A stretch of 64,000 bases of DNA. Source: JAUILH01 sp964230215 (GTDB lineage Bacteria > Bacteroidota > Bacteroidia > Flavobacteriales_D > JAUILH01). The stretch spans positions 1 to 64,000 of the forward strand of contig CAXRGQ010000007.1 in assembly GCA_964230215.1 (NCBI GenBank), read 5' to 3'. Within the stretch, counting starts at the first letter, position 1; each line of letters begins with the position of its first letter. A model generated the notes under the pieces. The model was not told the DNA's origin, did no database searches, and saw only the letters and a program-made list of their open reading frames with translations. The translations under genes were made by a program, and so were the position numbers. Shown in pieces: positions 42,271 to 51,422 of the stretch.

Positions 42271-43693
42271 GGCGCTTCAATTTTGATCGATACCACCATT
42301 CATTGACAAGGTAATAGGGATACGCAAGCATCACCTTCAATGAGCTGAGCTTAAGTTTTCCTTTGAAAATACTTTTGAAGAAGGCCTTTGCCTGAATTTT
42401 TCGGTAACGTTTGTGCACATATCGGTGAAGCAATTTATAATACTCAGGTTTGAATGTGCTTCTAAACATCATGGCTAAATCATCAGAATCCTCCCAATTT
42501 TGTTTACCCCCCAGTTCGTCCTTCACTTTATTGTAAAATGGGGTTCCAGGCAAGGGGTAACTAACAGACACACCGATAGTGTCTGGCATATTATCTTCCA
42601 ACATTTTAAAGGTAAGTTGGATATCTTCTTGAGTCTCTCCAAGGTATCCAAACTGCAAAAAATAGGCAACCTTAACCCCTCTCGATTGCAGCTTTTCAGT
42701 GGAAATTCTAATTTGTTCGAGTGTTGTGCCTTTGTCCATAGCATCCAAAATCTTCTGGCTACCACTTTCAGCTCCAATCCAAACTTCCGTTAATCCCGAG
42801 TCGACCAGCGCATCCATATTATCATCCTGCAATAAAAGGTCTGCTCGGCTCTGAATAAAATAAGTAATCGACAAATCACGTGCTTTCAATTCATCACGAA
42901 AGGCTTGTACCCACCCTGGTTTCAAGCCAAAAATATCATCACACATCCAAAAATGCGATACCTTATGTTCTTTCACATGCAGTTCTATCTCATCCACTAC
43001 ACGCTTTGGCGATCTCGTATTGTAACGCTGCCCATAAATTGGCTTAGCACACCAGTTGCATTTAAACGGGCAGCCCCTTGTGGTTGCAATATTTAAGGTG
43101 AATCGATTTCCACCGCTTTCCCATATTCTGCGATAAGCGTCCACATCTATCAGTGACCAATCAGCCTGAGGTAATTCATCTAGATCCTTTAAGACAGGAC
43201 GTTTACCATTATTCTTGTCTTTGTTAACTGTACCTATTATCGACTTGGAATCATCCCCATTTTTGTATGCATTTGCAAGTTCCAATAAGGTCAACTCCCC
43301 CTCCCCAAAAATCACATGATCAAATCCATTTGCAAGGTATTTCTCATAATGGTCAGTTGAGTCTGAACTACAAACAATAGTAGCCATCCCTTGTTCTTTT
43401 GCCATCTTAGCCATACTAAAAGCAGCCTCACGCATATTTGTGAGACACATTTTAGTCAGATAATTAAAGCCATCATCATAGACCACGAATAGATCAAAGT
43501 TCCCATCATCTAAGATTTTTGCGAGTGGTTTTGGACTATCCAACAAAGCAGTATCAAATAAGTCAGCATCAAAACCATTTTTCTTTAGGTATGCGGCAGC
43601 AGTAATTGTCCCCAATGGCGGGTATGGCGTTCTATTTGACCACTGTTTGGCATCAAATTGATAGAAATACGAATGGCTGAATAATACTTTCAT
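42263..43693 (-). CDS. B12-binding-domain radical SAM protein (3)
   Basis: 476 residues from ATG 43693 (MKVLFSHSYF). A TTG at 43705 is also in frame but lies inside the likely promoter -7 element, so I prefer the ATG. The N-terminal domain has YPPLGTITAAAYL and IFGEGELTLLELA; the radical SAM core has RGCPFKCNWC with Cys208, Cys212 and Cys215, then WMCDDIFGL and IGAESGSQKILDAM. A C-terminal helical extension rich in Lys and Tyr follows. It is the first gene of the six-gene operon running to 36237. Confidence 0.85.
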   Translation of the reverse strand: MKVLFSHSYFYQFDAKQWSNRTPYPPLGTITAAAYLKKNGFDADLFDTALLDSPKPLAKILDDGNFDLFVVYDDGFNYLTKMCLTNMREAAFSMAKMAKEQGMATIVCSSDSTDHYEKYLANGFDHVIFGEGELTLLELANAYKNGDDSKSIIGTVNKDKNNGKRPVLKDLDELPQADWSLIDVDAYRRIWESGGNRFTLNIATTRGCPFKCNWCAKPIYGQRYNTRSPKRVVDEIELHVKEHKVSHFWMCDDIFGLKPGWVQAFRDELKARDLSITYFIQSRADLLLQDDNMDALVDSGLTEVWIGAESGSQKILDAMDKGTTLEQIRISTEKLQSRGVKVAYFLQFGYLGETQEDIQLTFKMLEDNMPDTIGVSVSYPLPGTPFYNKVKDELGGKQNWEDSDDLAMMFRSTFKPEYYKLLHRYVHKRYRKIQAKAFFKSIFKGKLKLSSLKVMLAYPYYLVNEWWYRSKLKRLV

Positions 43694-43702
43694 TGGATTG
43701 CT

Positions 43703-43710
43703 CAAATGTA
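43703..43710 (-). promoter_or_regulatory. Putative -7 element (TACATTTG) of the six-gene radical SAM/GT operon
   Basis: On the minus strand TACATTTG fits TAnnTTTG and ends nine bases before the ATG at 43693. A TTTC 19 bases further upstream is a possible weak -33 element. Confidence 0.5.
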
Positions 43711-43793
43711 AAGATAAATAGCACTGAGTGAAAATACATCTTGCATGAGTTACCAGTGAGGCATATATTAGATTGAATGATTAAATTCGCATT

Positions 43794-44699
43794 ATGTCAA
43801 TTGAGGTACAAAATTTAACGAAGGTTTACGGAGAGCAAAAAGCACTTAATGATGTAAGCATATCTATTGGAAAGAGTGAAATTGTAGGTTTTCTTGGGCC
43901 TAACGGAGCTGGCAAATCAACCATGATGAAGATAATTACTTGCTATATTCCTCAAACCAGCGGTTCGGTTAAAGTATGTGGCTTAGATGTTACGGAGGAC
44001 TCGATAAACGTGAGAAAACGTGTTGGTTATCTGCCTGAACACAATCCCTTGTATTTGGACATGTATGTTAAGGAGTATTTAGAATTTGTAGCCTCTCTTC
44101 ACAAAATTAAAAACAAAAAAGAACGTGTTGCCGAAATGATTCAAACCGTTGGCTTGACACTTGAACAAAAGAAAAAAATCGGTGCACTTTCAAAAGGATA
44201 CAGGCAGAGAGTAGGCCTAGCACAAGCCATGATTCATGACCCAGATGTTCTTATACTGGATGAACCTACATCAGGACTGGATCCAAATCAATTGGAAGAC
44301 ATCCGATCTTTGATTAAATCATTGGGTAAAAACAAAACGGTGATGTTGTCTACCCACATTATGCAAGAGGTGGAAGCCATTTGTGATAGGGTAATCATTA
44401 TTAATAAGGGGAAAATTGTTGCAGATAAGGATGCAAAATTAATTCAGAAACTAGATGACAATCAACATGTTGTCTATGTCGAATTTGATAGCGTTGTAAG
44501 TAAAACAGCATTGAAAAAAATTGTTGGATTGAACAAAGCCAAACAAGTTGATGGGAACGCGTGGGTACTTGAGATTCAGAGTGAAGAAGACACAAGACGA
44601 TTAGTTTCAAAATTTGCCCAGGAAAACAATCTCTTAGTGCTTGAGTTACGCTTAGAAGAGCAGTCTTTAGAAGAGGTATTCAAAAAATTGACGAAATAA
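43794..44699 (+). CDS. gldA: Gliding motility ABC transporter ATP-binding subunit GldA
   Basis: 301 residues. The ATPase has Walker A GPNGAGKST (35-43), the signature GALSKGYRQR, Walker B VLILDEPTSGLDP and the LSTHIMQEV switch. A C-terminal domain of about 80 residues (VYVEFDSVVSKTAL and EQSLEEVFKKLTK) matches the GldA type. In Flavobacteriia GldA partners the membrane protein GldF and the periplasmic protein GldG; neither is in this window. Required for gliding motility in the model species, though an ABC subunit alone does not prove that this organism glides. Confidence 0.9.
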   Translation: MSIEVQNLTKVYGEQKALNDVSISIGKSEIVGFLGPNGAGKSTMMKIITCYIPQTSGSVKVCGLDVTEDSINVRKRVGYLPEHNPLYLDMYVKEYLEFVASLHKIKNKKERVAEMIQTVGLTLEQKKKIGALSKGYRQRVGLAQAMIHDPDVLILDEPTSGLDPNQLEDIRSLIKSLGKNKTVMLSTHIMQEVEAICDRVIIINKGKIVADKDAKLIQKLDDNQHVVYVEFDSVVSKTALKKIVGLNKAKQVDGNAWVLEIQSEEDTRRLVSKFAQENNLLVLELRLEEQSLEEVFKKLTK

Positions 44700-44721
44700 T
44701 CGTTTTCTCATATTAGTTTTC

Positions 44722-44729
44722 TACTTTTG
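44722..44729 (+). promoter_or_regulatory. Putative -7 element (TACTTTTG) of metK
   Basis: TACTTTTG fits TAnnTTTG, 21 bases before the metK ATG. The upstream TTTT at 44703 is too close to be a normal -33 element. Confidence 0.45.
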
Positions 44730-44750
44730 CCTATCTAAAATTTAAGGAAT

Positions 44751-46007
44751 ATGCCATATTTATTTACGTCAGAATCAGTTTCAGAAGGACATCCGGATAA
44801 AGTTGCGGATCAAATTTCTGATGCTTTAATCGATCATTTTTTAGCATTCGATGAAGATTCTAAAGTTGCATGTGAAACACTTGTAACAACTGGGCAGGTT
44901 GTGCTTGCGGGAGAAGTGAAGTCTAACACTTATTTAGACGTGCAAAAAATTGCACGTGAGGTAATCAATAACATTGGTTACACAAAAAGTGAGTATATGT
45001 TTGACGGAAATTCGTGCGGTGTATTTTCTGCAATTCACGAACAATCTCCAGACATTAATCAGGGTGTTGATAGAAAGAAAAAAGAAGAGCAAGGCGCTGG
45101 TGATCAAGGGATGATGTTTGGTTATGCCAACAATGAAACGGACAATTATATGCCCCTATCTCTTGAGCTTTCACATTTGATATTAAAAGAGCTTGCTGCT
45201 ATCAGAAAAGAAGGAAAGAAGATGAAATATCTTCGACCAGACTCGAAAGCACAGGTTACTATAGAGTATAGCGATGACCATACGCCAGAAAAAATTGTAG
45301 CGATTGTTGTATCTACACAGCATGATGACTTTGACACAGAAGCAAAGATGCTTAAGCAAATTAAAGATGACGTAATCAACATCTTAATGCCACGTGTTAA
45401 AAAGCAACTTCCTAAGCATTTACAGAAGTTAATTAACGATAAAATCAAGTACCACATCAACCCAACTGGGATTTTCGTTATTGGAGGACCTCATGGTGAC
45501 ACTGGACTTACTGGTCGTAAGATTATAGTTGACACTTATGGTGGAAGAGGTGCTCACGGTGGTGGTGCATTCTCAGGAAAAGATCCTAGTAAAGTAGACA
45601 GAAGTGCTGCGTACGCAACAAGACATATCGCAAAAAACTTAGTTGCTGCTGGTGTTGCCGATGAAGCCTTAGTTCAGGTAGCCTATGCAATTGGTGTAGC
45701 TGAGCCTGTAGGTTTGTACGTAAATACTTACGGTACATCTAAGGTTGACATGAACGATGGAGCAATTGCAAGAGAACTGGAAAAGTTGTTTGATATGCGT
45801 CCATACGCAATTGAGCAGAGATTTAAATTAAGATCTCCTATCTATACTGAGTCTGCTGCATACGGACACATGGGTAGACATCCAGAAACAGTTACTAAGA
45901 CCTTTACAGATGGTTCTGGTAAAACTAAGAAAGTTAAAGTGAAGCTATTCCCATGGGAGGAACTTGATTACGTTAGCAAAATCAAGAAAGCTTTCAAAAT
46001 AAAATAA
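44751..46007 (+). CDS. metK: S-adenosylmethionine synthetase
   Basis: Makes SAM from methionine and ATP. 418 residues, with GHPDK at 13-17 (MPYLFTSESVSEGHPDK), the ATP loop GAGDQGMMFGYA, and GGRGAHGGGAFSGKD with the phosphate-binding loop. A hairpin terminator follows. It is 51 bases after gldA and has its own likely promoter. No SAM riboswitch is visible in the short leader. Confidence 0.99.
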   Translation: MPYLFTSESVSEGHPDKVADQISDALIDHFLAFDEDSKVACETLVTTGQVVLAGEVKSNTYLDVQKIAREVINNIGYTKSEYMFDGNSCGVFSAIHEQSPDINQGVDRKKKEEQGAGDQGMMFGYANNETDNYMPLSLELSHLILKELAAIRKEGKKMKYLRPDSKAQVTIEYSDDHTPEKIVAIVVSTQHDDFDTEAKMLKQIKDDVINILMPRVKKQLPKHLQKLINDKIKYHINPTGIFVIGGPHGDTGLTGRKIIVDTYGGRGAHGGGAFSGKDPSKVDRSAAYATRHIAKNLVAAGVADEALVQVAYAIGVAEPVGLYVNTYGTSKVDMNDGAIARELEKLFDMRPYAIEQRFKLRSPIYTESAAYGHMGRHPETVTKTFTDGSGKTKKVKVKLFPWEELDYVSKIKKAFKIK

Positions 46008-46015
46008 GTAAATTG

Positions 46016-46044
46016 AAGTCCTGACCTAAACGTCAGGACTTTTT
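46016..46044 (+). terminator. Intrinsic terminator of metK
   Basis: Ten-pair perfect stem AAGTCCTGAC / GTCAGGACTT with a six-base loop and a short T-run. The next gene's ATG is only five bases after the T-run. Confidence 0.88.
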
Positions 46045-46048
46045 GTTT

Positions 46049-46693
46049 ATGCGCGGTTTTATACTAGTTTTATTATTCACTTGCTTAAGCCAAGGCGTTT
46101 TTGGTCAAGATCATTGCCAGAAGTGCACTTCCTATTTCAAATTATGGGATAATACGATTAAGTCAGGTAAATCTAGTTACGATAGATTGCGAATGACTCA
46201 GCTAACGGATGAGCAAAGAAAAGCGTACAATAAAATCGTCTCAAAACTGAGAAGTGTTTATGGTGATTATGGTGATCAGTTAGAGGTAAACCGGATGCAC
46301 GTGCTTAAACGTGGTGAGGACAAAAACCAATTCTATATATATGTCGTTACCGTTCCTATTTACGGCTACAATTATGGGTTTGAGGTAGCTGCAACCGAGA
46401 AAGGCAAAATCACCTCTAAGATTCCATTTAAAAGCTCAAAAGCCCCAATAATTGACCCATGTGCAGCCATTAAAAAAGCGGAAGCACAGGCAGACTTTGA
46501 TGACGCAGTAGGTATTAAGCTCGCTATGAACAAAGACAAGCTTACATGGGAAGTGTGGGAAGAAGGTGTCTCACTATCTGTACATCCGGACAGCAGAGGC
46601 TTGGTGCATAGCGAACATCTGGTAATGATTATTGATGCATACTCTGGCGAGATGATTAATTATAGTAAGCGCAAGCAGGAACGGGTGGAGTAG
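46049..46693 (+). CDS. Secreted protein of unknown family (possible PepSY-like end)
   Basis: 214 residues from ATG 46049 with a signal peptide (LVLLFTCLSQGVFGQ). The mature part opens with DHCQKC (a Cys-x-x-Cys pair) and ends with a region KLTWEVWEEG...MIIDAYSGEMINY, reminiscent of a PepSY repeat in which a Trp-Glu-Val strand is followed by a D-A-x-x-G-E turn. That likeness is weak and no function is claimed. The start stands immediately behind the metK terminator. The convergent gene's stop is one base away from its own stop codon. Confidence 0.65.
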   Translation: MRGFILVLLFTCLSQGVFGQDHCQKCTSYFKLWDNTIKSGKSSYDRLRMTQLTDEQRKAYNKIVSKLRSVYGDYGDQLEVNRMHVLKRGEDKNQFYIYVVTVPIYGYNYGFEVAATEKGKITSKIPFKSSKAPIIDPCAAIKKAEAQADFDDAVGIKLAMNKDKLTWEVWEEGVSLSVHPDSRGLVHSEHLVMIIDAYSGEMINYSKRKQERVE

Positions 46694-46694
46694 A

Positions 46695-47414
46695 TTAGAG
46701 CCTTGTACCACCAAACATTGCTATGGCACTCACAAATGTCAATCTGTTTTCTTTATTTGTTCTAGCATCCACCTTGATAGAAACCGTCATTACTTTGTTA
46801 GCTGGGCTTAAAATTTCCGCTTTGTTATGAATCATGAAGTACTTAACTATTTCATCCGCTAATTCACCGACCGTCCTGTATTCTAGTGGTATTGGATCTT
46901 CTTCTTTTGCGTAATCCGATCGCTGACCTTTACACAATAGTTGCAGTTCTTTGTCATAATAGTAATCCTGAGATGCACTGCACTGATAGGCTGGAATCCA
47001 AGCTGATGATACATGCACCAAACCCCACTTTATAAAAGATTTACGGCGAATTCTATCTACCTCTCCTCCCACGCGTTTACGAACCTTCCTAACGTTATTT
47101 AGATAGCTCCCCGAAAACTTATCCAGACAAAACATCACACACTTTGCAAGCGACGTGTCAAACTTTAGACTATCTAATCGACGGCGAGACCTCATTGCAT
47201 TGATTTTATCCGCTACCATACTATTTAGTTGACTATAATCATATGAATCGGGATCGCTAATTACCTCTGACGGGGTTGGCACATCTCCTTCGAAATCATA
47301 ATTGCTGAAAAGCAGACTAGCCGAATCCAAATAATGATACATACGCCTTGATTGCGCAGCTGAATTAGAACAAAACCAGGCAAGCAGGGCCACTATGGTC
47401 AAAAAACGGATCAT
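46695..47414 (-). CDS. Secreted protein, possible CAP-like domain
   Basis: 239 residues with a signal peptide (FLTIVALLAWFCSNSAAQ). The mature chain contains VADKINAMRSRRRLDSLKFDTSLAKCVMFCLDKF, which recalls the opening helix of CAP/SCP domains (IN..R...L..L..D..L...A), and ends LTFVSAIAMFGGTRL, which could be the last strand. The typical catalytic-like His residues are not evident, so the match is weak. Its ATG overlaps the stop of the LRR gene upstream by four bases, so the two are co-transcribed. Function unknown. Confidence 0.65.
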   Translation of the reverse strand: MIRFLTIVALLAWFCSNSAAQSRRMYHYLDSASLLFSNYDFEGDVPTPSEVISDPDSYDYSQLNSMVADKINAMRSRRRLDSLKFDTSLAKCVMFCLDKFSGSYLNNVRKVRKRVGGEVDRIRRKSFIKWGLVHVSSAWIPAYQCSASQDYYYDKELQLLCKGQRSDYAKEEDPIPLEYRTVGELADEIVKYFMIHNKAEILSPANKVMTVSIKVDARTNKENRLTFVSAIAMFGGTRL

Positions 47415-49987
47415 CCAGTTATCTTGGCCAATAATTGATCATCATTCATTTCATCAACTTCCAGTTTCTCTAGGCGCAAGATCGCCTTTTTTGAGGTGAG
47501 CTCATCTATGCTATAATCGCTAGACTTAATGAGGGCAAATTCATTTGTATCTGACACTATCACGATAGAAAAATCTCCTTCAGCATCAAAAACTATTGGT
47601 TGATTAGGATAGTATGTATACACACTATTCGCTCCAATAGACACCACATGAATCTGTTGGGCCGCTATTTTCTCATCTTTCTTATCAAAGATATTAGCGA
47701 TAAGAGCACGGGGTCTTATCATTCTGGAAATACGGTCACAATTAAACAAGCCAAAACCACGAATGCTAAAACTCCTTCTAAACGGGTTTGATTCGGTAGA
47801 GTTCATGGCAAATCTGTTGTTTGGATTTGCTGAGAACATCATAGATTGGGTGCGCATTGCCTTCATCTCTTCAATACTCATTTCTCCTCCACCTGCACGA
47901 ATTTCTGCTAACAAGACTTTATCCCTTGCCTCTACTCGCTTCAGTTTACGCGTTTCATCTAATTTATCAAATCGTTGCTTAGCTAGGTACTTATCAAGTG
48001 TTTTAAGGTATCTATCAGCGGTAGCCTTGCTACTGGTTTCACGAATTAATGGGTAAACTGTATATGATAAACTGGTGTCCTTATAATTGAATGACATTAT
48101 ATAAGTGTTACCATCTTCAGATCGTTCTAAGGTGAAATCACTAAACATATTAGGCGTATAAGCGTTTAATCTACCAAGTCTATTGTAAGACCTCCACAAT
48201 GCTTTGGATTCCTTCCACACAACATTTTTCAGATACTCATAGTGTGCTTCAGCATTTTGGCCTTCAAACACCCACATAAACTTTTTAGCATATCGCAAGG
48301 AGTTGTTTTTCACTATGTTCTTATCTCTTCCTAGCTTCAACTCATCAATATCAATCGTGAAGCTTCCACGCTTTCGGTAGCGCTTTACTCTTGGCATAAA
48401 ATGGTGATAAAGAACACGATTATCCCCTAATCTGTTGATGAGTGCCATAAGATCATTTCTGCTTAATACATTTTGTGTGCTTGTATTATTCATGGCGCTC
48501 ATTGAATTCGCGGTGGTGTCAACTCTATCCTTACCTAATAGTGTCCATTGCCCAGTGGTTCTGTCATAAGAATACAAGTTATAATCCGTGTCACCTGTTC
48601 TACTGCTGAGCTCAACATTCAACTCTTTTCCATCCGCGATGAATACTTCTTCACCATCAGCGTAACCCTGTATTTCGAACATTCCAGAAGACGATAAATT
48701 GTATCTAACCCCAGCACTATCATAAGCCATTGATGCTCCACTTAATAAGATTTTGGCTGCATTATCGTAGCTCGTATATTCAATTTCTACATCTCCCTGT
48801 ACCAGTTCTCCTCGACTATTCACAAAGGCATTTGCAGGCACATCAATGCGGGCACCCTCAAACTTCAGTACCTGTGCATTTTTAGGACTAATTACAACAC
48901 GTTCCGCTTCTCGTTTATCAAGTAACGGCTCCCAATTGCTTGCCGTTTGTAATGATGCTTTTCCATCGTATTCAATTTCGCATTTAGGCAGTGCTTTTTT
49001 CAATCCATTAATAGCTGCATCAGTCACACGGTTACCTCTGATGTCTAACTTTCTTAAGGACTTTAAGCCATATAAGGGTGAAAAATCGGCGATAGAATTA
49101 CACCTCAAATCCAACTCATCTATTGAGTTTAACAGTTTAATCTCCTTTGGAAGAGCACCCCAGTTATTATCAATTTTGACTTTACGAAGGTTCATACTTT
49201 TCGCAATCTCTTCAAAACATGAAGTGTATTTGTACTTACATGCATTGCGCAGAGTAATCGCTTGAATAGACTGATTTCTTCCAAGATTGCCCTTAAATTT
49301 AATTTCAGGACTATTAATAATTTCAAGCTCCCTTACGCTTAGTTCCCTAAACGCTTTCGGTAGCTTTGTCACTTTATCGATTGATACATACTCCAATTTA
49401 TCCAGATATGTAAGCGCAATTAATGTCCGCTCCCTATCAAGATCAGGATTCTCTTCAAGACGGATTCTACGCAAATTCCACCAATTGGAAATCTGTGCTT
49501 CAATTGATAGCAAATTGTTCCGACTTAAGTCGACTTCCTCCAATTTTGTTAAGCCCCTTAAATCTCCATTTAACACCACCAAGTTATTGTCTGACAAATC
49601 GAGATATCTTAAGTTCTCTAACCTTCCAAAGCCAAAAGGCAAGGTCAATAAATTGCATCCCTCCATCGACAATCTATTTAAGTTTTTTGATGGTAAGGTC
49701 TCGAACGATACATTCTTGTGGAGTTCGCTGTTATATGATAGGTTCAGAGCTCTTAACTCCTTGCAACTATCCAATTGTGTGGTAAAAGATGAGATTTGGT
49801 TGTGCGACAAATCCAACTTGGTCAACTTTGAATTATAGGAAATTTCAACAGGAATTTTGCTGAATTTTTGAGCGCTTAAATCCAGCTCATTTTGAAGGTA
49901 TTTTTTGTCCTTTTTTTTGCTCGATTTTGAGGTCGGGGTATTCGTAGCGAAGGCAAGGCATGCCAGCATAATTAAGAGTCGTAACAT
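47411..49987 (-). CDS. Large secreted leucine-rich repeat protein
   Basis: 858 residues with a signal-like N-terminus (MLRLLIMLACLAFA) followed by a Ser/Lys-rich patch. Ten or more leucine-rich repeats cover about residues 30-335 (for example LTKLDLSHNQISSF, LRYLDLSDNNLVVL and LRKLDIRGNRVTDAA). After a linker comes a beta-rich stretch with FEGARIDVPANAFVNSRGELVQGDVEIEYTSY, similar to a ZU5-like or stalk-type Ig segment, then long regions of unknown fold. There is no sorting domain at the end. Probably surface-located and protein-binding. It is coupled to a smaller secreted gene. Confidence 0.78.
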   Translation of the reverse strand: MLRLLIMLACLAFATNTPTSKSSKKKDKKYLQNELDLSAQKFSKIPVEISYNSKLTKLDLSHNQISSFTTQLDSCKELRALNLSYNSELHKNVSFETLPSKNLNRLSMEGCNLLTLPFGFGRLENLRYLDLSDNNLVVLNGDLRGLTKLEEVDLSRNNLLSIEAQISNWWNLRRIRLEENPDLDRERTLIALTYLDKLEYVSIDKVTKLPKAFRELSVRELEIINSPEIKFKGNLGRNQSIQAITLRNACKYKYTSCFEEIAKSMNLRKVKIDNNWGALPKEIKLLNSIDELDLRCNSIADFSPLYGLKSLRKLDIRGNRVTDAAINGLKKALPKCEIEYDGKASLQTASNWEPLLDKREAERVVISPKNAQVLKFEGARIDVPANAFVNSRGELVQGDVEIEYTSYDNAAKILLSGASMAYDSAGVRYNLSSSGMFEIQGYADGEEVFIADGKELNVELSSRTGDTDYNLYSYDRTTGQWTLLGKDRVDTTANSMSAMNNTSTQNVLSRNDLMALINRLGDNRVLYHHFMPRVKRYRKRGSFTIDIDELKLGRDKNIVKNNSLRYAKKFMWVFEGQNAEAHYEYLKNVVWKESKALWRSYNRLGRLNAYTPNMFSDFTLERSEDGNTYIMSFNYKDTSLSYTVYPLIRETSSKATADRYLKTLDKYLAKQRFDKLDETRKLKRVEARDKVLLAEIRAGGGEMSIEEMKAMRTQSMMFSANPNNRFAMNSTESNPFRRSFSIRGFGLFNCDRISRMIRPRALIANIFDKKDEKIAAQQIHVVSIGANSVYTYYPNQPIVFDAEGDFSIVIVSDTNEFALIKSSDYSIDELTSKKAILRLEKLEVDEMNDDQLLAKITG

Positions 49988-50111
49988 AGTAATTGGTTTT
50001 GATAGTATAACACTTTAAATGCTTAATGGTTACACATTTGCGTGTTTGTACTATCAACGTCAGACTCGTATGCTTGTTGTGTTACTTCATCAAAATGATG
50101 CTACTGACGAC

Positions 50112-51422
50112 TTACTTCTTTCTAAAGAAAATCTTAATTGGCACCCCCGTAAAGTTGTAATGTTTACGCAACTGATTTTCCAAAAATCGTCTGTATGGAT
50201 CTTTAACATATTGAGGTAAATTGCAGAAAAAGGCGAAGGCAGGTGCATGTGTTGGCAACTGCGTTACATACTTTATTTTTACGAATTTTCCTTTCAATGA
50301 TGGCGGTGGATTGTGCTCGATTATTTCCTGCATCAATTCGTTCAGCTTTGATGTTGGAATGCGTTGTGTTCTGTTTTTAAAGACCTCAACTGCAGCTTCC
50401 AATGCTTTGTGAATTCGTTGTTTGGTAAGTGCAGATGTAAAGATTATTGGAACGTCTCTAAAGGGCGCTAATTTCTCACGTACCATGTCTTCGTACTTTT
50501 TGGTAGTGTTACTCTCCTTGTCCTGTATCATGTCCCACTTGTTCACTAAAACTACAACACCTTTACTATTTCGCTGTATGACATTAAAAATCGCCATATC
50601 CTGATGCTGAACACCGTCGTTGGCGTCTATCATAAACACGCAAACATCTGCTTCTTCAATTGCTCTAACGGATCTAACAACTGAATAAAATTCGATATCA
50701 TCCGTAACTTTCGTCTTTTTACGAATACCTGCCGTATCCACTAAAACAAAGTCGAATCCAAAGGCATTGTAACGGGTATTAATCGCATCTCGTGTAGTAC
50801 CAGAAATAGGCGTAACGATATTTCTCTCAACTCCTAATAAGGCATTTGTTAAGCTTGATTTTCCAACATTCGGTTTTCCTACGATTGCAAATTTTGGTAA
50901 TCCTTCAAATTCGTCCACATATTCTTCTGAAGGGAAGGCCTTCACTAAATCATCAAGTAGATCTCCAGAGCCAGAACCGTTAACAGCTGACAAGCTGTAC
51001 ACTTCACCTATACCCAGGTTATAAAACTCAGCTGCATCCAATTGTCTCGCAGTATTATCTACTTTATTGGCTGCAAGAAATATAGGTTTATCTGTTCTTC
51101 GTAAGATATTCGCAACAGCTTCATCTAAATCGGTTATTCCGGTAGTTACATCTACCACAAAGAGAATTACATTGGCCTCTTCGATTGCCAGATGCACTTG
51201 CTTCCTTATTTCACCTTCAAAAACATCATCAGAACCTTTAACATAGCCGCCGGTGTCGATCACCGAAAACTCAACTCCGTTCCAAATACACTTACCATAA
51301 TGGCGATCTCTAGTAACACCACTGGTTTCTTGCACAATGGCATCTCTTGATTCGGTTAGTCTATTAAAGAAGGTGGATTTCCCCACATTCGGACGACCTA
51401 CTATTGCTAAAATATTTCCCAT
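50112..51422 (-). CDS. der: Ribosome biogenesis GTPase Der
   Basis: 436 residues with the double GTPase layout that defines Der (EngA): the first P-loop GRPNVGKST at 9-17 with DTGGYV, NKVD, and the second P-loop GKPNVGKSS near 182-190 with DTAGIR and NKWD. A C-terminal KH-like domain ends the protein. It acts in 50S assembly. Its start is immediately adjacent to the era stop. Confidence 0.98.
   Translation of the reverse strand: MGNILAIVGRPNVGKSTFFNRLTESRDAIVQETSGVTRDRHYGKCIWNGVEFSVIDTGGYVKGSDDVFEGEIRKQVHLAIEEANVILFVVDVTTGITDLDEAVANILRRTDKPIFLAANKVDNTARQLDAAEFYNLGIGEVYSLSAVNGSGSGDLLDDLVKAFPSEEYVDEFEGLPKFAIVGKPNVGKSSLTNALLGVERNIVTPISGTTRDAINTRYNAFGFDFVLVDTAGIRKKTKVTDDIEFYSVVRSVRAIEEADVCVFMIDANDGVQHQDMAIFNVIQRNSKGVVVLVNKWDMIQDKESNTTKKYEDMVREKLAPFRDVPIIFTSALTKQRIHKALEAAVEVFKNRTQRIPTSKLNELMQEIIEHNPPPSLKGKFVKIKYVTQLPTHAPAFAFFCNLPQYVKDPYRRFLENQLRKHYNFTGVPIKIFFRKK

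Noticed and set aside
25487..43693. Reading the 25-44 kb region as a defence island or prophage
   Set aside because: No nuclease, integrase, phage structural or toxin genes; content fits surface glycan synthesis.
43694..43705. TTG start for radical SAM gene 3
   Set aside because: It falls inside the likely promoter -7 element; ATG 43693 gives the usual MKVLFSHSYF.
44700..44750. Possible SAM riboswitch before metK
   Set aside because: The leader after the -7 element is only about 20 bases, too short for any known SAM riboswitch.
49287..49838. 183-residue plus-strand frame opposite the large LRR gene
   Set aside because: Ser/Leu/Arg-rich composition fits the complement of leucine-rich repeats, not a real protein.
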